Shown one piece after another: positions 1-6,883 of a stretch of DNA of 19,106 nucleotides (positions are counted from its first letter, which is position 1; every line of letters starts with the position of its first letter). Origin of the DNA: Alistipes sp. CAG:268 (lineage in GTDB: Bacteria > Bacteroidota > Bacteroidia > Bacteroidales > Rikenellaceae); the NCBI GenBank assembly GCA_000434235.1, contig FR892001.1, positions 67,000 through 86,105 of the forward strand, given 5' to 3'. Under the pieces are notes generated by a model, which saw only the letters and a program-made list of their open reading frames with translations, did not search any database and had not been told where the DNA came from. A program made the position numbers and the translations under genes.

Positions 1-324
1 GTAGGAGTGGCGGTAGATGGGCGTGCGGCCCGAAGCGATGAGGATCATCCGTTCGTCGGGCGAGAAGGTGTAGTCCGAGACGGTCTGCACGTCGCTGCTC
101 CGGGGCAGCAGACGCTCGCCGGGCCCCTCCTGCGCATAGCTGTAACGCAGGATCTCGTTACCTTCGAGGGTCGTATAGTGTTCGCCGTCGGCCATCGATC
201 GGATGCCGTACACCCGCTCGTTCATCGATGCCAGACGGGCTATTTCGCGGTATTCGTCGCGGGCCGCAAGGGTCCCGGAGCCGAGCAGGGCGGCCGCCAG
301 GACGGGAATGAGTCTCTTCTTCAC
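1..324 (-). CDS. Dipeptidyl-peptidase-IV-like S9 peptidase, N-terminal part (cut by window edge)
   Basis: Only the first 108 codons are present; the gene continues past position 1. It opens with a GTG at 322-324 followed by a signal peptide (KKR, then a hydrophobic stretch ending near Leu-Ala-Ala). After it come a repeat-like segment containing VYGIRSMADGEHYTTL and then YTFSPDERMILIASG. This arrangement is typical of the start of the beta-propeller of Bacteroidota DPP-IV enzymes, which remove X-Pro dipeptides from peptides in the periplasm. The catalytic Ser-Asp-His domain lies outside the window, so activity cannot be judged. I chose GTG because no in-frame ATG precedes the signal peptide and it falls 16 bases after the upstream gene's stop, consistent with an operon. 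The family call rests on recognition of the N-terminal pattern only. Confidence 0.75.
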   Translation of the reverse strand, partial: MKKRLIPVLAAALLGSGTLAARDEYREIARLASMNERVYGIRSMADGEHYTTLEGNEILRYSYAQEGPGERLLPRSSDVQTVSDYTFSPDERMILIASGRTPIYRHSY

Positions 325-340
325 GGTTCTATTCGGGGTA

Positions 341-1027
341 TTAGATGTCTTCGACGTTGAATTCATAGCCCAGGCGCTTGCCCGTCACGAACTTCGAGTT
401 GTCCATCTTGGTGTTGAACTGGTCCACCGTGACGCGCTTGTTCTCCTCGTAGGGCGGAAGCAGCAGGTCGAAGTCGAGCGAGAAGGCGATGGCCGACTCG
501 AGGATGGCGATCAGGGCGTCGTGGTCGATCTCGTCCTTGCCGAAATCTGCGGCGCGGAGCGTCGTCTGCCCCTTTCCTTCGACGAAGTAGCGGCGGTCGC
601 GGTTGATGAACAGCCGGCCGATCAGGTATCCTTCGTCGGCGTTGCGGTTGAACTTGAACGAGTCGGAGAGGAAGTTGTAGATGTTCACCACGCCGCAGTA
701 GGAGTTCTCGCGGTCGGCCTGCACGTAGGGGGTCTTCCAGATGGGGTGGGCGTCGTCGAACTCGAAGACGTCGGTGTGCATCTGGAAGATCAGCAGGTCG
801 TTGGCGATCTGGAGCTGCGCCTCGAACTTGCCGCGGTCGCGGTATTCGAGCCGTACGCGGCGGTCGAGTTTCCCGTCGAGTTCGTCATCCATTTCCGAAG
901 CCATCTCCAGCAGGGTCTCCTTGAGCTGGTTGAATGCCCAGAAGGTGCTGTCGAAGACCTTCTGTTTGAGTGTCGATTTGCGGACGATGGTTTCGAGAAT
1001 CCGCGCCCGCAGGGGAATTGTTTCCAT
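341..1027 (-). CDS. Conserved Bacteroidota protein of unknown function (228 aa)
   Basis: I do not recognise a named domain. The protein has no signal peptide and no membrane segment, so it is probably cytoplasmic. It is acidic and mixed alpha/beta in look. The N-terminal third (about residues 1-60) is helix-like and rich in Leu, Glu and Met, with a DDELDGKLDRR segment. The middle (about 60-150) has alternating hydrophobic patterns including LLIFQMHTDVFEFDD, and the C-terminus ends in a short acidic tail. The ATG at 1027 is the only reasonable start and follows the glucosaminidase stop by 18 bases; the next gene begins 16 bases after this one ends. The tight packing makes co-transcription with the cell-wall hydrolase and the peptidase likely, but that does not give a function. 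The intact ORF and typical composition support a real gene. Confidence 0.85.
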   Translation of the reverse strand: METIPLRARILETIVRKSTLKQKVFDSTFWAFNQLKETLLEMASEMDDELDGKLDRRVRLEYRDRGKFEAQLQIANDLLIFQMHTDVFEFDDAHPIWKTPYVQADRENSYCGVVNIYNFLSDSFKFNRNADEGYLIGRLFINRDRRYFVEGKGQTTLRAADFGKDEIDHDALIAILESAIAFSLDFDLLLPPYEENKRVTVDQFNTKMDNSKFVTGKRLGYEFNVEDI

Positions 1028-1045
1028 ATGTGGTTCTTGAGAATT

Positions 1046-2047
1046 TTAACGGATGCGTAGCTGCTGCCCCTTTTCGAGCCGCTCGCCCTTCTTCAGGCGG
1101 TTGAGCCGCTCGATCGAGCGCATGCGGATGCCGTACGACTGCCCGACGGCGTAGACCGTCTCGCCTTCGCGGCAGATGTGGTGCTGGGCATTGCCCTCCC
1201 AGCGCTTCTTCTTGCGCTCGATGTAGACCACCTCGCCCGGTACGGGCTGGGCCTGCTTGTCCTTCAGGTCGTTGAAGCGGCGCAGGTTGCGGGCCGAGAT
1301 GCGGAACTTGCGCCCGATCTGCTCGAACGTGTCGTTCTCCTTGGCCAGGACGTAGTGCACGCCGTTGGTCATGTAGACGTTGTAGCCTTCGTGGGCATTG
1401 ATCGTCACGCGGTAGTTGTCCGGATCGACGGCCGTGGCGGGCGATGCCGTCCCGACGCTCGTCTGCGACGAGAACCACTCTTCGGGATCGCGCGGCAGCC
1501 CGTAGCGGCGGGCGTAGAGTGCCTCGCCGTCGGGGCGGTCGAGCAGGAAGAGCTGGCTCTCCTCGATGATGCGGATGAGCCGCTGCGCGTAGTCGGGGGC
1601 CGTGGCGTAGCCGGCGGCCTTGAGCCCGCGCGCCCAGCTCTTGTAGTCGTCCGAGGCGTAGGCGAACAGCGAGTCGTAGCGGGGCTGCTTGTCGAGAAAC
1701 TCGGCGTGGTCGTGGTACGAGGCCTCGACCGTGGGGTAGGCCCTGAAGCACTCGCCCTTGGCGTCGTCGTCGTGGTAGACCTTCTCGCCGGTCCAGTCGC
1801 GCTTGCACTTGATGCCGAAGTGGTTGTTCGACCGCATGGAGAGCAGGCTGTTCCCGCAGTCGGATTCGAGAATACCCTGAGCGAGGGTGATGCTTGCCGG
1901 GATTCCGTAGCGCTCCATCTGGGCGATGGCGATGGATTTGTATCGGTCGATATACTCTTCGCGGGTGGTGCGGACCTGGGCCGCAAGCGGAAAGATCAGC
2001 CCGAGGAGGAAACCTGCGAGGAGTGTTGTTTTTCTGGAAATTTTCAT
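1046..2047 (-). CDS. Secreted glucosaminidase (GH73-like) with two LysM domains
   Basis: A 333-aa predicted peptidoglycan hydrolase cutting the glycan backbone at N-acetylglucosamine. Residues 1-24 form a signal peptide ending at LAAQ. The glucosaminidase domain spans about 30-185 and contains ITLAQGILESDCGNS, in which Glu61 is the likely catalytic acid, then SNNHFGIKC and a distal YATAPDYAQRL motif, all family hallmarks. Two LysM peptidoglycan-binding repeats follow at about 230-275 and 288-333; the second is the more canonical (GETVYAVGQSYGI, then LNRLKKGERL). The product should act in the periplasm on peptidoglycan, in growth or turnover. It is the first gene of a three-gene operon. A promoter with a perfect -7 box lies just upstream, giving a leader of only about 16 bases. 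Signal peptide, catalytic motif and LysM repeats all agree. Confidence 0.93.
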   Translation of the reverse strand: MKISRKTTLLAGFLLGLIFPLAAQVRTTREEYIDRYKSIAIAQMERYGIPASITLAQGILESDCGNSLLSMRSNNHFGIKCKRDWTGEKVYHDDDAKGECFRAYPTVEASYHDHAEFLDKQPRYDSLFAYASDDYKSWARGLKAAGYATAPDYAQRLIRIIEESQLFLLDRPDGEALYARRYGLPRDPEEWFSSQTSVGTASPATAVDPDNYRVTINAHEGYNVYMTNGVHYVLAKENDTFEQIGRKFRISARNLRRFNDLKDKQAQPVPGEVVYIERKKKRWEGNAQHHICREGETVYAVGQSYGIRMRSIERLNRLKKGERLEKGQQLRIR

Positions 2048-2055
2048 TAACTTTG
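2025..2055 (+). promoter_or_regulatory. Bacteroidota promoter for the DUF4254-GT9 operon
   Basis: The -7 box TAACTTTG (2048-2055) matches TAnnTTTG exactly. A GTTG at 2025-2028, 19 bases upstream, matches three of four bases of the -33 TTTG. Transcription would start near 2062, about 64 bases before the DUF4254 ATG. The box overlaps the start codon of the divergent glucosaminidase gene. Confidence 0.6.
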
Positions 2056-2069
2056 TTAAAGTTTACGGG

Positions 2070-2101
2070 CAAAGATATAATTTTCCGCCGAGAATAACAA
2101 T
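2070..2101 (-). promoter_or_regulatory. Bacteroidota promoter for the glucosaminidase operon
   Basis: On the minus strand a -7 box TATCTTTG (plus positions 2070-2077) matches TAnnTTTG exactly. ATTG at 2098-2101, 20 bases upstream, is a three-of-four match to the -33 TTTG. The predicted start is near 2063, about 16 bases before the ATG at 2047. Confidence 0.6.
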
Positions 2102-2125
2102 TCTAAACAACTAAGACTGCTGACT

Positions 2126-2728
2126 ATGTTTACCGAGAATGCCAATCGGATTTTCGAGCGTGCGATTGCGGACTACCACCGCCGGGATGATGTGGACCAA
2201 CCGATGGAAAACCCCTTCGAGGCGGGTTCGATCGATGCGTTGCTCTACCACAAATGCTGGATCGATACGGTGCAGTGGCACCTCGAGGATATCATCCGCG
2301 ACCCGAAGATCGATCCGGTGGAGGCGCTGAAGATCAAGCGGCGCATCGACCGCTCGAACCAGGACCGGACGGATATGGTCGAATATATCGATTCCTACCT
2401 GTTGGACAAGTACCGCGAGATCCGTCCGTCGGCCGATGCGCGTCTGAACACCGAGACGCCGGCCTGGGCGATCGACCGCCTGTCGATCCTCGCGCTCAAG
2501 ATCTACCACATGGCGCGCGAGACCGAGCGTACGGACGTCGATGACGCCCACCGCGAGGCGTGCCGCCGCAAACTGGAGGTGCTGCTCACGCAGCAGGTCG
2601 ATCTGTCGAAGGCGATCGAGGAGCTGATCGAGGACATCGAGGCGGGCCGCAAGTACATGAAGACCTACAAGCAGATGAAGATGTACAACGATCCGTCGCT
2701 GAATCCCGTGCTCTATGGGGGCAAGTAG
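2126..2728 (+). CDS. DUF4254 family protein
   Basis: This 200-aa protein is recognised as DUF4254, a Bacteroidota family usually encoded directly before a GT9 glycosyltransferase, as here. It is highly charged and almost wholly helical in pattern, with no signal peptide or membrane segment. A conserved-looking HKCWIDTVQWHLEDIIRDP segment lies near residues 42-60, a DRSNQDRTDMVEYID segment near 74-90, and the C-terminal RKYMKTYKQMKMYNDPSLNP is typical of the family. The biochemical role is unknown. Its constant partner suggests a part in surface glycan or LPS synthesis, which is inference. The last 14 bases overlap the start of the glycosyltransferase, so translation of the two is probably coupled. 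ATG 2126 is the first start after the predicted promoter. Confidence 0.9.
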   Translation: MFTENANRIFERAIADYHRRDDVDQPMENPFEAGSIDALLYHKCWIDTVQWHLEDIIRDPKIDPVEALKIKRRIDRSNQDRTDMVEYIDSYLLDKYREIRPSADARLNTETPAWAIDRLSILALKIYHMARETERTDVDDAHREACRRKLEVLLTQQVDLSKAIEELIEDIEAGRKYMKTYKQMKMYNDPSLNPVLYGGK

Positions 2729-3752
2729 CGGTGCGAAGGACGCTCGTCCGAAGCACCTGCTGGTGCTCCGGACCTCGGCGATGGGCGACGTGGCGATGCT
2801 GCCGCACGCCCTGCGGGCCTTGAAGGAGGCCTGCCCGGAACTTCGGATCACGGTCGGAACACAGGCGATGTTCCGACCCTTTTTCTCTTCGCTCGACGTC
2901 GAGTTCCTCGAGGTCGATGTCAAGGGGGCGCAGCACTCGCTGCTCGGGATGTGGCGTCTGGCGAGCGGGATCCGCCGCCGGCTGGGCGTCGATGCCGTGG
3001 CGGATGTCCACGGCACGCTGCGCTCGATGGCCTTCACCCTGGCGGCCCGGCTGCACGGCATCCGTACGGCCTCGATCCGCAAGGGAAGGGCCGAGAAACG
3101 TGCTTTCATCCGTTGTGGCGGCCGGGGAATGGAACCCTTGCGCCACAGCGTGTTGCGCTACTGCGACGTCTTCCGTGCCCTGGGCTTCGAGTGCCCGGAT
3201 CCCAAGCCGGCCCTTCCGACCGGGCGTCCGAATCCGTTCGGCCCCAAGACGGGAACGTGGATCGGGTTTGCCCCCTTCTCGGCCCATGCCGGCAAGACCT
3301 ATCCCGAGGAGTTGAGCCGCGAAGTGGTGGGCCTGCTGGCTGCCCGCTATGAACGGGTCTTCGTGCACGGGGGCGGGGGAGCCGAGGCGGAGTTCGCCCG
3401 GGAGATGGAGCGGAAATACCCCAACGTGACGGCTGTCTTCGGCCGGGTGCGGTTTGCCGGGGAGATGGATCTGATCGCCCACGAGGATTGCGTCGTGTCG
3501 ATGGACTCGCTGGTCATGCACCTCGCCTCGCTGGTGGCCTCGCCCGTCGTTTCGGTGTGGGGGGCCACACACCCTGGGCTGGGATTCCTCGGCTACGGCT
3601 GCTCGCCCGACCTGGTCCTGCAGGCCGATATGGCGTGCAGGCCCTGCTCGGTCTTCGGAAACCGTCCGTGCCGCTACGGCGACTACCGCTGCATCCGGGC
3701 CGTGACGCCCGCGCAGATCGTGGAGCGGGTGCGCGAGGCGGTCGGGCACTGA
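2715..3752 (+). CDS. Glycosyltransferase family 9 (heptosyltransferase-like)
   Basis: A 345-aa cytoplasmic GT9 enzyme. The family moves a heptose or related sugar from an ADP-activated donor onto the LPS/LOS core or another surface glycan. The N-terminus has the family opening LLVLRTSAMGDVAMLPHALR (about 15-34). The C-terminal donor domain contains IGFAPFSAHAGKTYP (about 183-197), VFVHGGGG (about 216-223) and SMDSLVMHLAS (about 259-269). The Cys-rich CRPCSVFGNRPCRYGDYRC near 309-327 is characteristic of the Bacteroidota branch. The ATG at 2715 lies inside the end of the DUF4254 gene, offset one frame, giving a 14-base overlap. The exact sugar and acceptor cannot be read from sequence. The gene ends before a convergent terminator at about 3850-3885. 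Confidence 0.9.
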   Translation: MGASSGAKDARPKHLLVLRTSAMGDVAMLPHALRALKEACPELRITVGTQAMFRPFFSSLDVEFLEVDVKGAQHSLLGMWRLASGIRRRLGVDAVADVHGTLRSMAFTLAARLHGIRTASIRKGRAEKRAFIRCGGRGMEPLRHSVLRYCDVFRALGFECPDPKPALPTGRPNPFGPKTGTWIGFAPFSAHAGKTYPEELSREVVGLLAARYERVFVHGGGGAEAEFAREMERKYPNVTAVFGRVRFAGEMDLIAHEDCVVSMDSLVMHLASLVASPVVSVWGATHPGLGFLGYGCSPDLVLQADMACRPCSVFGNRPCRYGDYRCIRAVTPAQIVERVREAVGH

Positions 3753-3849
3753 TTCCCGCGCGGAGCCCCGCAGGCCTTGAACTCGCAGGTGCAGCATGCA
3801 GGTAAGACCGCATTCCGCCTCTTCTGGACAGTCGTTGTGGCCTCCGATG

Positions 3850-3885
3850 AAAAAACGGCACCCTGCCAAGTGGCAGGGTGTCGTT
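3850..3885 (-). terminator. Hairpin terminator ending the DUF1573-NfnAB-lipoprotein operon
   Basis: A stem of about 14 pairs (CACCCTGCC against GGCAGGGTG, extended by AACG/CGTT through one G-T wobble) has a tight loop near 3868-3871. Read on the minus strand it is followed by six T (plus A run 3850-3855). It lies 23 bases after the lipoprotein stop at 3909. It may also stop the convergent GT9 transcript, though the plus-side T tract is poor. The rest of 3753-3908 holds nothing I can identify. Confidence 0.85.
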
Positions 3886-3908
3886 CATTTATCGTGAGGA
3901 CGGACCGT

Positions 3909-4481
3909 TCAATCGAGCCATTTGGTGTAGCGTGCGCCGTCGTCGGTTGTGAGCGTCGGTACGCCGGTGCTGTCCTTCGCGATCGTTCCCGTCCGCGTGA
4001 AGTCGGTGATCTGGTCGAGCCCGATGTTGCGCCCCTGCAGCCGGATCCGGCCCGGTGCTCCCTTGACCAGTTCCCATGCGGTGCAGACGAGCGTTTGCGA
4101 ATGGATCGGCCGGGCTTTGCCTCCGACGAGCAGCTCGAATCCCACGACCCGCTCCGGGTTGGCCGGGTCGGGCATCGTCCACCGCCCGACCGCTGCGGCA
4201 TAGGTCGAGTCGGTCTCGACGCGCAGGGCCGGCGTGCCGTCCGCGAGTTCGCCGCGGTACTCCACCACCGCCGGGGCGCCGAGAAGCAGCCCGTGGGCGA
4301 GGCTCTTGTCGGCATCGACGGTTGAGAAGGTGAATCCGTGATCGGCCGTCGGCGTCTTGACCGTCACCGTGTGCATCGTTGCGTCGGTGATGATTCCCGT
4401 GAAGCGTTTGGGCGGCTCGTCCGTGCAGGCGGCCGATAACCCGAGAAGCAGCGCGGCGGCTGCAGTGCGTGCTGTGCTCAT
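3909..4481 (-). CDS. Lipocalin-like lipoprotein
   Basis: A 190-aa predicted lipoprotein. The start ATG at 4481 precedes a short signal peptide ending in LLLGLSAAC with the lipid-anchored Cys at residue 19, followed by TDEPP. The body has two halves. The first (about 24-90) is a small beta-rich domain containing ITDATMHTVTVKT and EYRGELADGTPALRV. The second (about 95-190) resembles the Bacteroidota lipocalin-family lipoprotein pattern: GRWTMPDP, GFELLVGGKARPIHSQTLV, then WELVKGAPGRIRLQGRNIGL and a closing TLTTDDGARYTKWL. Ligand and function are unknown. It follows nfnB by 56 bases with no terminator between, so it is probably the last gene of that operon. A longer reading frame joining it to nfnB exists only because of the nfnB frameshift and is not a real fusion. 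Confidence 0.82.
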   Translation of the reverse strand: MSTARTAAAALLLGLSAACTDEPPKRFTGIITDATMHTVTVKTPTADHGFTFSTVDADKSLAHGLLLGAPAVVEYRGELADGTPALRVETDSTYAAAVGRWTMPDPANPERVVGFELLVGGKARPIHSQTLVCTAWELVKGAPGRIRLQGRNIGLDQITDFTRTGTIAKDSTGVPTLTTDDGARYTKWLD

Positions 4482-4537
4482 GCGGCGGTACGTTTGAGGT
4501 TCGTATCCCAAGATAGCACTTTTTCCCGGAACTTCGG

Positions 4538-5960
4538 TTATTCCTTGCGCGATTTTATGTATTCGTCGATGGCGCGTGCGGCCGTACGGCCCGCGCCCAT
4601 GGCCAGAATGACCGTGGCGGCTCCCGTCACGGCGTCGCCTCCGGCAAAGACGCCCGGGCGGGAGGTGGCGCCTTCGGCATCGGCCAGGATGCAGCCCCGG
4701 CGGTTGGTCTCCAGCCCTTCGGTCGTCGAGGCCAGCAGCGGGTTGGGCGAGGTGCCCAGTGCCATGATCACCACGTCGCAGTCGATGTCGAACTCCGAAC
4801 CGGGCTTCACGACCGGCGAGCGGCGGCCGCTCTCGTCCGGCTCGCCCAGCTCCATCTCCACGCAGCGGACACCGCGCACCCATCCGCGCTCGTCGCCGAG
4901 CACCTCCACGGGGTTGGTGAGCATGCGGAAGAGGATGCCCTCCTCCTTGGCATGGTGCACCTCCTCGGCGCGGGCCGGGAGCTCCTTCTCCGAGCGTCGG
5001 TAGACGATCGTCGCCTCGGCGCCCAGACGCCGGGCCGTGCGCACGGCGTCCATCGCCACGTTGCCGCCTCCGACCACCACCACGCGCTGCCCGACGTAGA
5101 TCGGCGTGTCGTAGGTGCTGTCGTAGGCGTGCATGAGGTTCGTGCGCGTGAGGAATTCGTTGGCCGAGACCACGCCGTTGAGGTTCTCGCCCGGGATGCC
5201 CATGAAGCGGGGCAGTCCGGCGCCCGAGCCGATGAATACGGCCTCGTAGCCCTCGTCGTCCATCAGCGAATCGATCGTCACGGTGCGGCCGACGATGACG
5301 TCGGTCTCGATCTCGACGCCCAGCCGGCGGACCTCTTCGATCTCGCGGGCGACGATCCGCTCCTTCGGCAGGCGGAACTCCGGAATGCCGTAGACCAGCA
5401 CGCCTCCCACCTTGTGCAGTGCCTCGAAGATCTTCACCGTGTAGCCCGCCTTGGCCAGGTCGCTGGCGCAGGCCAGACCCGCCGGGCCGCTGCCGATGAC
5501 GGCCACTTTGTGGCCGGGGTGTGGGGGGGGTCTGCGGTGCCTGTTCCGCGCCGGCCGTTGCCGGATCCTGCTCGCCGGCGTGCTCCAGTTTCCAGTCGCC
5601 GACGTAGCGCTCGAGTTTGCCGATGGCCACCGGCTCGCCCTTGACACCGAGCACGCAGGCCCCCTCGCACTGCGTCTCCTGCGGGCAGACGCGGCCGCAG
5701 ATCGAGGGCAGCGAGCTGTCGCGGGCGATGATTTGCGCGGCATCGTGCAGCCGCTCCTCGTGCAGCGCGGCGATGAATTCCGGAATCCGAATGCCTACCG
5801 GGCAGGCCTCGACGCAGCGGGGCTTCTTGCAGTGCAGGCAGCGCGAGGCCTCGAGCAGGGCCTCTTCGTGGTTGTATCCGTAGCAGACCTCCTCGAAGTT
5901 GGTCGCGCGGAGTTGCGGTTCCTGTTCACGTACAGGGACGCGCGGTATTCTGTTTGCCAT
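4538..5960 (-). CDS. nfnB: NfnB, large subunit of NADH-dependent ferredoxin:NADP+ oxidoreductase (GltD-like), frameshifted at a C8 tract
   Basis: Two frames together encode a complete protein of about 473 aa, the normal NfnB length. Residues 1-143 (start ATG 5960) carry the two [4Fe-4S] motifs: CLHCKKPRCVEACP (41-54) and CGRVCPQETQCEGAC (88-102). The second frame, from about 5523 to 4538, carries the FAD site VAVIGSGPAGLA, the NAD(P) site VVVVGGGNVAMDA, and the closing GVFAGGDAVTGAATVILAMG. The frames meet in a Pro-rich linker at eight C (coding strand; plus 5523-5530); deleting one C restores the whole protein. The upstream NfnA, 2 bases away, points to the electron-bifurcating transhydrogenase NfnAB, balancing NADH, NADPH and ferredoxin in the cytoplasm. 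No glutamate synthase large subunit is adjacent, so a GltBD role is less likely. The shift may be a sequencing error, a mutation or slippage. Confidence 0.88.
5523..5530. repeat. Homopolymer of eight G (C8 in nfnB) at the frameshift
   Basis: Eight consecutive G on the plus strand sit exactly where the nfnB frame changes, about codons 144-146. Seven would keep the frame open. Such tracts are prone both to polymerase slippage in cells and to sequencing error. Confidence 0.95.
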
Positions 5961-5962
5961 GG

Positions 5963-6847
5963 CTATTTGTCCAATCCGATTCTACATACGTGTCCGGCAG
6001 CCCGTTCGGCCTCGATTGCCGCACGGCGCTGCTCCTCCGAGCGATACATGCCCTGGCGGCGCATCGCCTCGTCGAAATCGACCTCGTGTCCGTCGAACTC
6101 GGGGCCCTCGACGCACGTGAAGCGGGTCTTGCCGCCTACCGTCACGCGGCAGGCGCCGCACATGCCCGTTCCGTCTACCATCAGGGCGTTGAGCGAGACG
6201 GTGGTCTTCAGCGCAAAGCGCTTCGTGGTCAGGGCCACGAATTTCATCATGATCATCGGCCCGATGGCCACGCACTCGTCGTAGTGCTGCCCCTCTTCAC
6301 CCACGAGCCGCTCGACGACCTGCGTCACCAGCCCTTTGGTCCCCTCCGAACCGTCGTCGGTGGCGATGTAGAGGTTATCGGCCTCGGCCCGCATTTTCTC
6401 GACGTAGATCAGCATGTCGCGGCTCTTGGCACCGATGATGACATCGACGCGGGCGCCGTGTGCGTGGAGCCATTTGACCTGCGGGTAGACCGGGGCGGTC
6501 CCCACGCCGCCTGCCACGAACAGGAAGCGGCGCTGCCGCAACTCCTCGTCCGTCAGGTGGACGAATTCCGAGGGCCGTCCCAGCGGCCCGGCGAAATCAG
6601 CGAATGCCTCGCCTTCGTTCAGTGCGCAGATCTTGCGCGTCGAGGCACCGATGGCCTGCGTGACGATCGTCACGCTGCCCTCCTCGGTGTCGAAATCGGA
6701 GATCGTGAGCGGAATGCGCTCACCGTGCTCGTCTACGCGGACGATGACGAACTGTCCGGGCTGTGCCGAGCGGGCGACGCGCGGCGCAAGGACCTTCATC
6801 AGCCAGATCCCCTCGGCGAGGTTTCTTTTTTCAAGAATCGGGTACAT
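5963..6847 (-). CDS. nfnA: NfnA, small subunit of NADH-dependent ferredoxin:NADP+ oxidoreductase (DHOD-B-like)
   Basis: A 294-aa flavoprotein of the sulfide/dihydroorotate-dehydrogenase-like FAD/NAD-binding family. The FAD domain (about 1-100) includes PGQFVIVR and RIPLTIS (44-50). The NAD domain (about 105-215) has FLFVAGGVGTAPVYP and IIGAKSRDMLIY. The C-terminal [2Fe-2S] site has VDGTGMCGACRVTV and FTCVEGPEF: Asp225, Cys230, Cys233 and Cys245, which fits the one-Asp, three-Cys ligation known for NfnA. In NfnAB this subunit takes electrons from or gives them to NADH, while NfnB handles NADPH and ferredoxin. The gene is 36 bases after the DUF1573 gene and 2 bases before nfnB, so co-transcription and translational coupling are likely. 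A sulfide dehydrogenase annotation (SudB) for the same family is possible, but NfnA is favoured. Confidence 0.9.
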   Translation of the reverse strand: MYPILEKRNLAEGIWLMKVLAPRVARSAQPGQFVIVRVDEHGERIPLTISDFDTEEGSVTIVTQAIGASTRKICALNEGEAFADFAGPLGRPSEFVHLTDEELRQRRFLFVAGGVGTAPVYPQVKWLHAHGARVDVIIGAKSRDMLIYVEKMRAEADNLYIATDDGSEGTKGLVTQVVERLVGEEGQHYDECVAIGPMIMMKFVALTTKRFALKTTVSLNALMVDGTGMCGACRVTVGGKTRFTCVEGPEFDGHEVDFDEAMRRQGMYRSEEQRRAAIEAERAAGHVCRIGLDK

Positions 6848-6883
6848 TGTTCTATCGTTTCGTTGTGTGTCTCTTCTCTTTTT

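Noticed and set aside
3909..5960. A 683-codon frame that joins the start of nfnB to the lipocalin-like lipoprotein
   Set aside because: The middle is Arg/Gly-rich and lacks any family likeness, while the correct nfnB sequence continues in another frame and the lipoprotein has its own signal peptide at 4481. The joint exists only because of the one-base shift at 5523-5530.
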